From NCBI GenBank assembly GCA_049607205.1, contig JBMYWH010000022.1, positions 1 to 38,164 on the forward strand: 38,164 nucleotides of DNA. The letters run 5' to 3'. This document shows, one piece after another, positions 7,074 through 14,109 of the stretch. Within the stretch, counting starts at the first letter, position 1. Each line of letters begins with the position of its first letter. A program made the position numbers and the translations under genes. Origin of the DNA: JBELHR01 sp049607205. Lineage in GTDB: Bacteria; Bacteroidota; Bacteroidia; Flavobacteriales; Flavobacteriaceae. Below the pieces are notes generated by a model. It did no database searches. It had not been told where the DNA came from and worked only from the letters and a program-made list of their open reading frames with translations.

Positions 7074-9581
7074 ATGACAGATTATAAAAAAAATATTAGC
7101 CCCTATTTATTTCTAATTTTCAGCTTTTTTATCGCCGGTACTGCTTGGTCCCAAAGTCCTGAACGACTTAGTTCTAGTGCCTTAAAAAAGAGAATAGAAA
7201 AACTTAATTTTCTGGGTAGCGCCCTTTATTTTGCCGCCCATCCCGACGATGAAAATACACGATTAATCTCATATTTAGCCAATGATGTACAGGCAGAGGT
7301 AGGGTATCTTTCTTTAACCAGAGGGGATGGAGGCCAAAACCTTATTGGTGTCGAGATCCGCGAAGGCCTGGGAGTGATCAGAACCCAAGAGTTATTACAA
7401 GCCAGAAGACGCGATGGAGGACAGCAGTTTTTTTCCACAGCTAACGACTTCGGATATTCAAAAAACCCTTCTGAGACCTTCAGTATTTGGGACAAGGAAA
7501 AAGTGCTTTCCGATGCCACTTGGATTGTGAGGAATTTTGAACCCGATATTATCATCAATCGCTTCGATCACAGAACACCTGGAACGACCCACGGTCACCA
7601 TACCAGTTCTGCCATGGTGTCTTATGAAATATTCGAAGGACTTTCCGACCCTTCTGTCTTCCCAGATCAAGGAAAAGTATGGAGCCCTTCTAGATTGTTT
7701 TTTAATACTTCCTCTTGGTTTTATGGAGGACGTCAGGCTTTTGAAAAAATGGATAGATCTCACTTGTTTAAAGTGGATGTAGGGACTTATTACCCGGAGC
7801 TTAGTTACTCAAATGGAGAAATTGCGGCTGAAAGTCGTAGTATGCACAAGAGTCAAGGTTTCGGAGCCGGAGGTGGACGAGGTAGTCAACAAGAGTATTT
7901 AGAGCTTTTAAAAGGAGAGAGCGCTGATAATAAAGAAGATTTATTTGCTGGAATCAACACCACTTGGTCTCGAGTACCTGGTGGAGCACATATTACCGAG
8001 ATGATCAATCAGGTTCTTGTGGATTATGATTTGAGTCATCCAGAGGCCTCATTAAAAGCTTTATTAGAAGTCAAAAGTGAAATAGAAGCCTTAAAGCCCC
8101 ATCATTGGAAAGCGATTAAACTGGGTGAAATCCAAAATTTGATTGCCCATTGTGCAGGGATTTATATGGATTTCACCAGTGAGGATTCTTATGCGAGCCC
8201 AGGATCAGAGGTCAAGGCTCAGGCTCATGTTTTGTCACCAGCGGCTAATACTATACTATTGAAATCGGCTAGAGTTGTCTATTCTAATGGGAAGGAGCAA
8301 AAGGTTGCTTGGTCACCTTCAAATTTGGAGAAAAACGTAAGCTATGAAAAGAGTATAGATTTGAACCTGGATCAAGACTTGGACCTATCCAACCCATATT
8401 GGTTGAATAAACCATGGAAGAAAGGGAATTATCAAGTGGAAGATTACAATAAAGTTGGTAAGCCTGAGATGCCTGCTGTGATTCAATTTGTCGTCGAATT
8501 GGAGTTCGAAGGGATGTCATTTGAGCTTCAAAGTCCTTTGCAGCATAGATTTACAGATCCAGTTAGAGGTGAGGTCTATGATCCCTTTCATGTTGTAGCT
8601 CCCTTTGCTGTGAATTTTGATTCGGAAGTTCATGTTTTTGCCACTTCTGAGGCTCAAGAAATTTCTGTTATTATAAAGTCATTTAAAGCAAATGCTACCG
8701 GTGAAGTAGCTCTTGATTTAGCAAAAGGATGGAAGGTGAGTCCTTCAAAACAGGCTTTTGAAATTAGTCAAAAAGGAGGGGAACAACGTCTTAAATTTAC
8801 AGTGACACCTCCTAAACAAACCGATGAAGCCTATTTAACAGCCCAAGTGAATGATAAATACGAGGCTTCGTTGATGGAAATCTCTTACGACCATATTCCT
8901 AAACAGCGCGTATTTACACCAGCTTTTAGTAAAATGGTTAGAGTACAGATGGAGAAGAAAGGAGAAAAAGTTGCCTATATCATGGGAGCAGGTGATAAAG
9001 TACCTGAAGCGATTAGTCAAATGGGGTATCAGGTAAGTTTATTAGAAGAATCTCGCTGGTCCTTGGATGAATTTAAGAACTATGATGCGATAGTTTTAGG
9101 AATTAGAGCTTTGAATGTTAAGCCTAATTTGAATTATCATATGCAAGAGCTTTTTGAATATGCTAAGCAGGGTGGAACTGTAATTCTTCAGTACAATGTT
9201 TCTCGCGGCATTAAAGTTAGCGAGATTGGTCCTTATCCGATTAGTTTGTCAAGAGACAGGGTTACTGTAGAAGAGGCAGAGGTTAGAATTCTTGCCCCGA
9301 ACCATGCAGTGATTCAAGGTCCCAATGCAATTGGTGCTAATGATTTTGAAAACTGGGTACAAGAACGTGGTTTGTATTTCCCTAATGCTTGGGATGATCA
9401 CTATACGGCAATCCTGGGAGCTAATGACCCTAATGAGCCTTCGCGAAACGGAGGGCTTCTGATCGCAAATTATGGTCAGGGCTATTTCGTTTATACGGGT
9501 TATTCTTGGTTTAGAGAATTACCTGCAGGTGTTCCTGGTGCTTACAGAATTTTTGCAAATCTATTGTCTTTAGGAAATTAA
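7074..9581 (+). CDS. Exported PIG-L/LmbE-family deacetylase, multidomain
   Basis: The 835-residue protein opens with a signal peptide (hydrophobic 11-22, likely cut after AWSQ). The LmbE/PIG-L domain follows, with the zinc and catalytic motif AHPDDE at 55-60 and HGHH at 173-176 supplying the further metal ligand. These enzymes remove acetyl groups from N-acetylglucosamine-type sugars. The middle, about 480-610, looks like beta-sandwich modules including an NEW3-like segment. The C-terminal part (from about 640, EKVAYIMGAGDKVPEAI) resembles a class I glutamine-amidotransferase/ThuA-like Rossmann domain with no clear catalytic Cys. An extracytoplasmic sugar deacetylase is inferred; the substrate is unknown. 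It is followed after one base by a 35-codon gene and then a symporter, which suggests uptake of the product or a related solute. Confidence 0.88.
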   Translation: MTDYKKNISPYLFLIFSFFIAGTAWSQSPERLSSSALKKRIEKLNFLGSALYFAAHPDDENTRLISYLANDVQAEVGYLSLTRGDGGQNLIGVEIREGLGVIRTQELLQARRRDGGQQFFSTANDFGYSKNPSETFSIWDKEKVLSDATWIVRNFEPDIIINRFDHRTPGTTHGHHTSSAMVSYEIFEGLSDPSVFPDQGKVWSPSRLFFNTSSWFYGGRQAFEKMDRSHLFKVDVGTYYPELSYSNGEIAAESRSMHKSQGFGAGGGRGSQQEYLELLKGESADNKEDLFAGINTTWSRVPGGAHITEMINQVLVDYDLSHPEASLKALLEVKSEIEALKPHHWKAIKLGEIQNLIAHCAGIYMDFTSEDSYASPGSEVKAQAHVLSPAANTILLKSARVVYSNGKEQKVAWSPSNLEKNVSYEKSIDLNLDQDLDLSNPYWLNKPWKKGNYQVEDYNKVGKPEMPAVIQFVVELEFEGMSFELQSPLQHRFTDPVRGEVYDPFHVVAPFAVNFDSEVHVFATSEAQEISVIIKSFKANATGEVALDLAKGWKVSPSKQAFEISQKGGEQRLKFTVTPPKQTDEAYLTAQVNDKYEASLMEISYDHIPKQRVFTPAFSKMVRVQMEKKGEKVAYIMGAGDKVPEAISQMGYQVSLLEESRWSLDEFKNYDAIVLGIRALNVKPNLNYHMQELFEYAKQGGTVILQYNVSRGIKVSEIGPYPISLSRDRVTVEEAEVRILAPNHAVIQGPNAIGANDFENWVQERGLYFPNAWDDHYTAILGANDPNEPSRNGGLLIANYGQGYFVYTGYSWFRELPAGVPGAYRIFANLLSLGN

Positions 9582-9582
9582 T

Positions 9583-9690
9583 ATGAAAAAACCTTTTTAC
9601 AAAACTTGGAATTTTATCTACTTACTCGTTTTCTTGAGTCAAGTACTTTTAATCATTTATTTTACTTACCTCACAAAGCTTTATAACTAA
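9583..9690 (+). CDS. 35-residue single-span membrane microprotein between deacetylase and symporter
   Basis: This ORF starts one base after the PIG-L stop codon and ends in TAATG, sharing one base with the symporter start. The peptide starts MKKPFYKTWNFIYLLVF and is a basic N-terminus (K2, K3, K7) followed by a hydrophobic run from about residue 11 to 30, then a short tail ending KLYN. A single membrane helix with the N-terminus inside is predicted from the positive-inside rule. The ORF exactly fills the space between its neighbours with no slack on either side, and that is the main evidence that it is real. It could be a small accessory subunit of the symporter or only a coupling ORF. I do not recognise it as a named family. 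Confidence 0.62.
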   Translation: MKKPFYKTWNFIYLLVFLSQVLLIIYFTYLTKLYN

Positions 9691-11390
9691 TGCATATTTT
9701 AGATTGGATTGTACTTGTCAGTATTTTAGTACTGATTGTAGGATATGGGGTTTGGAAAACACGCTCTATTTCGAAGTCTTCAGATTATTTGTCTGGAGGA
9801 AAACAGATGTCATGGTATACCATAGGTCTTTCCGTAATGGCTACACAGGCCTCTGCGATTACTTTTCTGTCCACTCCAGGGCAGGCTTATCTCGATGGGA
9901 TGGGCTTTGCGCAATTTTATTTTGGTCTGCCTCTGGCGATGATCATTCTCTGCGTTTTTGTGCTGCCTATTTATTATCGTTCAAAAGTCACGACGGCTTA
10001 TGAGTATTTAGAAAATCGCTTTGATCTGAAGACCCGTACCTTAACGGCATTTTTGTTTTTGCTTCAAAGAGGTTTAGCTGCAGGGATAACCATATATGCT
10101 CCGGCTATTATCTTATCTGCTGCCTTGGGTTGGAATCTTACTTATACCAACATAGTCATAGGGACTCTGGTAATTATTTATACCGTTTCTGGAGGTACTC
10201 GGGCTGTTTCACAGACCCAAAAACAACAGATGCTTGTCATCCTCATAGGGATGGGAGTAGCCTTTGGGATTTTAATGGATGAACTTCCGACTTCTTTAGA
10301 TTTTAATTCAGCTCGTGATATAGCTGGAAATCTCGGTAAGTTTGATGTCGTGGATTTTGACTTTGATTTATCTTCTCGTTATAATATATGGACGGCTTTG
10401 CTCGGAGGTACTTTTCTTTTTCTATCCTATTTCGGGACAGATCAATCTCAAGTGCAACGCTATTTAGGAGGGAGGTCTTTGACCGAATCTCGTTTAGGCT
10501 TGTTGTTTAATGCAGTTTTAAAGGTGCCGATGCAATTTGGAATTTTGCTGGTGGGTGTGATGGTTTTTGTTTTTTATCAATTCAATCAAGCGCCACTTCA
10601 TTTTAATAATTACAACGAAGAGCAAATTTTAAATTCCGAGTATGCTGATCAGTATATAGATATAGAAAATGCCTATACCGCGAACTTTCAAGAAAAAAAA
10701 CAAGCACTTAACGAGATTATCTCTCAGGATTTAGTGAAGGATAAATCAGCCTATGCAGAGGTCGAAGCTTTGAATGCTCGAGAAATGGAATTAAGAAACG
10801 ATGCGAAGACTTTGATTACTACTTATAGCGAGACCTCGGGGAATACCCTGGAGGTGGAAGATACAGATTATGTCTTCTTCAACTTTATTATCACGCAGTT
10901 ACCTCGTGGAATTATTGGATTGTTACTCGCAGTGATTTTCTCTGCGGCAATGTCCTCAACAGCCTCAGAACTTAATGCTTTATCAACTACAACGGTGGTG
11001 GATGTGTACAAGAGATCTTTTGTCCCTAAAGCTTCAGATGAACATTATCTAAAAGCCTCGAAGTGGTTCACCTTTGCTTGGGGAGTTTTGGCCATTTTAT
11101 TTGCAACAACGGCCTCTTTATTTGATAATTTGATCGAAGCTGTAAACATCATAGGTTCGCTGTTTTATGGTTCAATTCTTGGGGTGTTTGTCCTGGCATT
11201 CTTCATGAAAAAAATCGGCGCTCATGCCGCCTTCTTCGCCGTAATTATCGCAGAGTTTTTGGTAATTAGCCTCTATGCTCTAGATTATTATGGGTTCATC
11301 GAACTGGCTTATCTATGGCTAAATGCTATAGGTTGTTTATTAGTGTTATTGTTTGCAAATATTTTGCATTATGCTTTTGCTAAGACCTAA
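9690..11390 (+). CDS. Sodium:solute symporter (SSS family)
   Basis: The 566-residue protein has many membrane spans and SSS landmarks: SDYLSGGKQM at 31-40, ATQASAITFLSTPG at 51-64, RAVSQTQKQQ at 171-180 and GTDQSQVQRYLGGRS at 249-263. SSS carriers use the Na+ gradient to import sugars, sialic acid, amino acids or other solutes; the substrate cannot be read from these motifs. An unusual charged, helix-prone insert spans about 298-395 between membrane segments (rich in E, D, K, with N-Y-A blocks) and is expected to lie outside the bilayer. Its start overlaps the microprotein stop. Genetic linkage suggests import of a product of the PIG-L deacetylase, but this is inference. The tRNA promoter overlaps its 3' end. 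Confidence 0.9.
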   Translation: MHILDWIVLVSILVLIVGYGVWKTRSISKSSDYLSGGKQMSWYTIGLSVMATQASAITFLSTPGQAYLDGMGFAQFYFGLPLAMIILCVFVLPIYYRSKVTTAYEYLENRFDLKTRTLTAFLFLLQRGLAAGITIYAPAIILSAALGWNLTYTNIVIGTLVIIYTVSGGTRAVSQTQKQQMLVILIGMGVAFGILMDELPTSLDFNSARDIAGNLGKFDVVDFDFDLSSRYNIWTALLGGTFLFLSYFGTDQSQVQRYLGGRSLTESRLGLLFNAVLKVPMQFGILLVGVMVFVFYQFNQAPLHFNNYNEEQILNSEYADQYIDIENAYTANFQEKKQALNEIISQDLVKDKSAYAEVEALNAREMELRNDAKTLITTYSETSGNTLEVEDTDYVFFNFIITQLPRGIIGLLLAVIFSAAMSSTASELNALSTTTVVDVYKRSFVPKASDEHYLKASKWFTFAWGVLAILFATTASLFDNLIEAVNIIGSLFYGSILGVFVLAFFMKKIGAHAAFFAVIIAEFLVISLYALDYYGFIELAYLWLNAIGCLLVLLFANILHYAFAKT

Positions 11391-11405
11391 AAAGAAATAT
11401 ATTTG
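11377..11405 (+). promoter_or_regulatory. Promoter of tRNA-Ala
   Basis: TTG at 11377-11379 and TATATTTG at 11398-11405 are 18 bases apart, a very good match to the Bacteroidota -33/-7 promoter. Transcription would begin close to 11411, a few bases before the tRNA. The upstream box lies inside the 3' end of the symporter gene. Confidence 0.8.
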
Positions 11406-11419
11406 GACAAGTCAATTGA

Positions 11420-11493
11420 GGGGCATTAGCTCAGCTGGCTAGAGCGCTACGCTGGCAGCGTAGAGGTCATCGGTTCGACTCCGATATGCTCCA
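11420..11493 (+). tRNA. tRNA-Ala (anticodon GGC)
   Basis: All four arms can be drawn. The acceptor is 11420-11426 with 11486-11492, the D stem 11429-11432 with 11442-11445, the anticodon stem 11447-11451 with 11459-11463, and a T arm contains GGTTCGACTCC. The seven-base anticodon loop CTGGCAG gives anticodon GGC at 11454-11456, reading GCC/GCU alanine codons. The acceptor has the G3:U70 wobble pair that marks alanine tRNAs. The discriminator is A at 11493, and the terminal CCA is not encoded (next bases CGG). A promoter lies directly upstream and a terminator about 40 bases downstream, so it is transcribed alone. Confidence 0.97.
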
Positions 11494-11500
11494 CGGATAA

Positions 11501-11585
11501 ATGCTTAAAAAAGCAGAATCGGAATAAGAAAAAAAGGAAAGAGTTCACTCTTTCCTTTTTTTTCGTTGAGATTCTTTTTAAGCAT
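11501..11585. repeat. Inverted repeat embracing the tRNA terminator
   Basis: ATGCTTAAAA-AAGC-AGAATC at 11501-11520 is the reverse complement of 11570-11585, apart from the four-base AAGC insertion. The two arms flank the terminator hairpin, so the whole segment can fold into one nested cruciform or a two-part terminator. Confidence 0.6.
11534..11563 (+). terminator. Terminator downstream of tRNA-Ala
   Basis: The ten-base stem AAGGAAAGAG (11534-11543) pairs with CTCTTTCCTT (11548-11557) around a TTCA loop and runs into a T tract to 11563. A-rich sequence on the other side would let it work on both strands. Confidence 0.9.
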
Positions 11586-11588
11586 TTT

Positions 11589-11639
11589 CAAAACGGGGTA
11601 AATCGGAGCAGCGGAGCTACTCCGATTTATCCTGTTTTG
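11589..11639. repeat. Long inverted repeat with 20-base arms
   Basis: The arm at 11589-11608 and the arm at 11620-11639 differ from perfect complementarity at two positions. As plus-strand RNA both of these become G-U pairs, so a full 20-base-pair stem with an 11-base loop can form. Because it lies after the tRNA terminator, its transcript, if any, is not the tRNA. No gene is attached to it. Confidence 0.75.
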
Positions 11640-11687
11640 ATTACAGTTTATAGGTTACAAGTTGGTAGTTTAGGCAAATCTCCAAAA

Positions 11688-11903
11688 GGGAAACAAGCGC
11701 AAAGCGCTGCCTTTCCCCAAGATCGCACCGCGATCCATTTCCCTTCCTATGAGGAAACAGCGCGCAGCGCACCTTTCCGCCACTCAACTGATTGAAACCT
11801 TTCATTAGGCCAAGATCGCACCGCGATCATTTCTCATTCTATAAGGAAACAAGCGCCCTGCGCTGCCTTTCCGCTACTCAACAGCTCAAAACCTTTCACC
11901 ACC
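11688..11903. repeat. Hairpin-rich tandem repeat array (three degenerate units)
   Basis: Three hairpins of the type GGAAA..AGCGC-nnn-GCGCT..TTTCC lie at 11688-11717, 11753-11778 and 11845-11872. Two copies of a second perfect hairpin, GATCGCACCGCGATC, are at 11721-11735 and 11814-11828. The second and third units repeat with a period of about 92 bases and share a spacer of the form CNACTCAAC..GAAACCTTTCA. The first unit lacks that spacer. The last unit ends in TCAAAACCTTTCACCACC (11886-11903), which recurs beyond mazEF. This looks like a REP-type intergenic element that expanded locally. No CDS is seen in it. Confidence 0.75.
11886..11903 (+). repeat. 18-base direct repeat, copy 1
   Basis: TCAAAACCTTTCACCACC; identical to 12610-12627. 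It forms the end of the hairpin array and lies about 98 bases beyond the mazF stop. The stretch 11904-12001 that follows holds no gene or clear hairpin terminator that I can see. Confidence 0.85.
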
Positions 11904-12001
11904 CCAAGATTAACTTATTATATTCCTGTAAGAATTCAAGAAACTAGAGGGTTTATTGTGTCTGGAGACTAATTAAGCTTGTAAATAGACTTCAGAAATT
12001 G

Positions 12002-12325
12002 TTAATCAATAAGAGTTTCTTTTAATATTTTCTTTACTTGAGAGATTTCTTTTTTTGAGGCGGAAGCAAAGACTTTGATGATTCGTTGTTTATTAATTGT
12101 TCTAATTTGATCGATCGCTACAAAACCATTTTTATTATTGTGATTTATGGGTACACGAGTCGGGTATTTCTTGACTGAAGAAGTCATTGGTGCTATAATT
12201 ATGGTTGAAATATTATGGTTTATTTCGTTTGGAGAAAGTACTAAGCAAGGTCTTGTTTTTTGAATTTCAGAACCTATAGTGGGATCGAGGTTTACTAATA
12301 CGATGTTATATTGGTTTATTACCAT
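12002..12325 (-). CDS. mazF: MazF/PemK-family mRNA interferase toxin
   Basis: The 107-residue protein has the MazF fold signature: a start like QYNIVLVNLDPTIGSE, then KTRPCLVLSP at 23-32 with the conserved Arg25, then IIIAPMTSS at 42-50 with the conserved Thr/Ser, and GFVAIDQIRTI later. Members are sequence-specific endoribonucleases that stall growth when free of antitoxin. All family landmarks are present, so the toxin looks intact. It overlaps the mazE antitoxin gene by 7 bases, and antitoxin comes first, as usual. The cleavage sequence cannot be predicted here. No obvious terminator follows in the ~100 bases before the repeat array. Confidence 0.93.
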   Translation of the reverse strand: MVINQYNIVLVNLDPTIGSEIQKTRPCLVLSPNEINHNISTIIIAPMTSSVKKYPTRVPINHNNKNGFVAIDQIRTINKQRIIKVFASASKKEISQVKKILKETLID

Positions 12326-12561
12326 TGTTCAAGGTTTTCGTCTTCAAAGACATCGCTAATCAATAGTTCGTCATCATGATCAACAGCCATCTGTTTGAAT
12401 GCTTTATCCCATCCTTGTCTAGGAGTATCTATTGGTTTAAGGATGATTTTACCTTTTTCTAAAATGAGCTCAACTTTATCTTGAATATTGTATGTTTCCA
12501 AGATTTTTTTACTTAACCTAAGACCTTTTGAATTACCTATTTGTATGATTGATGCTTCCAT
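12319..12561 (-). CDS. mazE: MazE/AbrB-type antitoxin
   Basis: This 80-residue protein begins MEASIIQIGNSKGLRLSKKIL, the swapped-hairpin AbrB/MazE DNA-binding domain (about residues 1-46) that also represses its own promoter in relatives. The C-terminal tail from about 47 onward is acidic and tryptophan-bearing (GWDKAF near 50, then D/E-rich to the end) and would wrap the toxin dimer. It is the first gene of the mazEF operon with a well-formed promoter 23-52 bases upstream, so autoregulation at that site is likely. Toxin and antitoxin genes overlap by 7 bases. Confidence 0.92.
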   Translation of the reverse strand: MEASIIQIGNSKGLRLSKKILETYNIQDKVELILEKGKIILKPIDTPRQGWDKAFKQMAVDHDDELLISDVFEDENLEQW

Positions 12562-12583
12562 AATTGGATTGTTTTTAGAGACA

Positions 12584-12613
12584 CAAAGTTATTACAAAAT
12601 AATTACATATCAA
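12584..12613 (-). promoter_or_regulatory. mazEF promoter
   Basis: On the minus strand, TTG (12611-12613) and TAACTTTG (12584-12591) are 19 bases apart, matching the -33/-7 consensus. The expected start site near 12580 leaves a leader of about 18 bases. The -33 box is part of the 18-base direct repeat, so the repeat supplies part of the promoter. Confidence 0.75.
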
Positions 12614-12627
12614 AACCTTTCACCACC
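12610..12627 (+). repeat. 18-base direct repeat, copy 2
   Basis: TCAAAACCTTTCACCACC, identical to 11886-11903. Sequence on each side of the two copies does not match further, so the identity is exactly bounded. The pair brackets mazEF. Confidence 0.85.
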
Positions 12628-12640
12628 GCCCCCACAAAAA

Positions 12641-12665
12641 AAAGCCGGGTAACTACTCCGGCTTT
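12641..12665 (-). terminator. Terminator of the CoA-transferase gene
   Basis: The perfect eight-base stem AAAGCCGG (12641-12648) with CCGGCTTT (12658-12665) is followed on the minus strand by a run of T residues (12636-12643 on plus). It lies 50 bases past the stop at 12716. Confidence 0.9.
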
Positions 12666-12715
12666 CCTAATTCAAAATATCAATATCAATCCTCATGAAT
12701 AGAGGAAGTGTTTGG

Positions 12716-13993
12716 TTAGATTAAAATGTGAGTATTGTTATAAATGGTTTCGGAAATCCAATCTCTATCTTCAGGATGGGCTATGTTAACCATGGCTTGG
12801 GAACGCTCTTTTAAATTTTTAGCATAAAGATCTGCAATACCATATTCCGTTACGATATATTGTACATGAGCTCGAGTGGTTACTACAGAGGCTCCGAGTT
12901 TAAGAGTTGGTACTATCCTAGCAATATTATTTCTAGTCCTCGAAGGCAGGGCCAGAATTGCCTTTCCTTCTTCTGAAAGTGTTGCCCCTCTAATGAAGTC
13001 CATTTGACCTCCTACGCCAGAGTAATGCGTGGTTCCAATGGAATCCGCGCAAACTTGTCCAAAAACATCAATTTCAATCGCCGAATTGATGGCGGTTGCT
13101 CTTTTGTTTTTCCTAATGGTTCTGGTGTCGTTTACATAGCCAACGTCCATAAGGTTCACAGCGGGATTGTGATCAATGAAATCATACAATTTCTTCGTTC
13201 CTAATGCAAAGCCGGATACAATTTTCCCTGGTTCAGTTTTCTTATATCTCCCGGTAATAACTCCTTTTTGGGCTAAATCCACTAGACCGTCCGACATAAG
13301 TTCGGTGTGAACGCCAAGGTCCTTATGGTTGCTTAAGTATTTTAAGGCCGCTTCAGGAATTGCACCTATACCAACTTGTAAACAAGCATAGTCGTCGACT
13401 AATGAAGCAATGTTTTGTCCAATTTTTTCTTCTATAGGAGTAGGGCTAGGGATGTTTAATTGATACAAGGGGTCATTGACTTCAACTAGGGCATCTATTT
13501 GATTGATGTGAATTATTCCATTTCCATGTACAAAGGGCATGTTGGGATTAACTTGTGCAATGATGTGTTTAGCAGTATCAATAGCAGCATTCGATATATC
13601 TACAGAACATCCTAAGGAGCAGTATCCTTTTTCATTTGGTGGGGATACGGTGATCATCGCCACGTCAATTGGCATTTTAGAGGATCTAAATAGGGCTGGA
13701 ATTTCACTTAAAAAAATCGGGATATAATGTGCTCTACCTCTTTGAACGGCTTCACGGACATTGTGTCCAACAAAAAAACAGTTAATATTGAAACTGTTAG
13801 AGTAAAGGTCGTTTGTGTAGGGAGCTTCTCCTTCAGTATGTATGGCAACGATTTCAACATTGGTAAGTTCGGAAGCTCTTTCTGTCATCGCATTGACCAA
13901 TCGTTGAGGAGTGGCCGCTGCTGAATGTATGAATACGCGATCATTAGATTTAATCACTTTAACAGCTTCGGATGCATTACAATATTTGTCCAT
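12716..13993 (-). CDS. Acetyl-CoA hydrolase/CoA-transferase family protein (4-hydroxybutyrate CoA-transferase-like)
   Basis: The 425-residue protein matches the Cat1/Cat2-type CoA-transferases over its whole length. HTELMSDG at 229-236 gives the catalytic glutamate (E231), which forms the glutamyl-CoA thioester. GVGGQMDF at 326-333 is the CoA-binding glycine loop, and VTEYGIADL near 388-396 is the family-typical C-terminal block. Such enzymes move CoA between acetyl-CoA and acids such as 4-hydroxybutyrate, propionate, butyrate or succinate. Length and motifs fit the 4-hydroxybutyrate CoA-transferase branch, but the partner acid is a guess. It is a single gene with a -7 box just upstream and a terminator after it. 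Confidence 0.88.
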   Translation of the reverse strand: MDKYCNASEAVKVIKSNDRVFIHSAAATPQRLVNAMTERASELTNVEIVAIHTEGEAPYTNDLYSNSFNINCFFVGHNVREAVQRGRAHYIPIFLSEIPALFRSSKMPIDVAMITVSPPNEKGYCSLGCSVDISNAAIDTAKHIIAQVNPNMPFVHGNGIIHINQIDALVEVNDPLYQLNIPSPTPIEEKIGQNIASLVDDYACLQVGIGAIPEAALKYLSNHKDLGVHTELMSDGLVDLAQKGVITGRYKKTEPGKIVSGFALGTKKLYDFIDHNPAVNLMDVGYVNDTRTIRKNKRATAINSAIEIDVFGQVCADSIGTTHYSGVGGQMDFIRGATLSEEGKAILALPSRTRNNIARIVPTLKLGASVVTTRAHVQYIVTEYGIADLYAKNLKERSQAMVNIAHPEDRDWISETIYNNTHILI

Positions 13994-14010
13994 ACTTGAA
14001 TACTATAAGA

Positions 14011-14018
14011 CAAATTTA
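14011..14018 (-). promoter_or_regulatory. -7 box upstream of the CoA-transferase gene
   Basis: TAAATTTG on the minus strand, 18 bases before the start codon. No TTG lies 17-23 bases further upstream, so this is an incomplete match. Confidence 0.45.
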
Positions 14019-14062
14019 AGTTCATTTGAGGCCTTAAATGATGATAAAAATCATTTCATAAA

Positions 14063-14090
14063 AAAAGCCTAAATAAATATTTAGGCTTTT
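14063..14090 (-). terminator. Terminator of the DUF2911 gene
   Basis: A perfect 12-base stem (14063-14074 with 14079-14090) encloses the loop AAAT; on the minus strand it ends in T residues. It lies 20 bases past the stop at 14110. Confidence 0.9.
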
Positions 14091-14109
14091 CGATTGAGTT
14101 TGAATGAAC

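Noticed and set aside
7226..7763. Two opposite-strand ORFs inside the PIG-L gene.
   Set aside because: They are shadows of a long, clearly conserved coding frame with intact catalytic motifs.
9704..10003. A 99-codon ORF in another frame in the symporter gene.
   Set aside because: The symporter frame has SSS motifs across this stretch; the alternative has none.
11420..11493. tRNA-Ala as an attachment site for an integrated element.
   Set aside because: The tRNA 3' end is not repeated further downstream, and there is no integrase gene in the window.
11688..11903. Possible CRISPR array.
   Set aside because: Units differ in length and in sequence, are themselves palindromic pairs, and there are no uniform spacers and no cas genes in the window.
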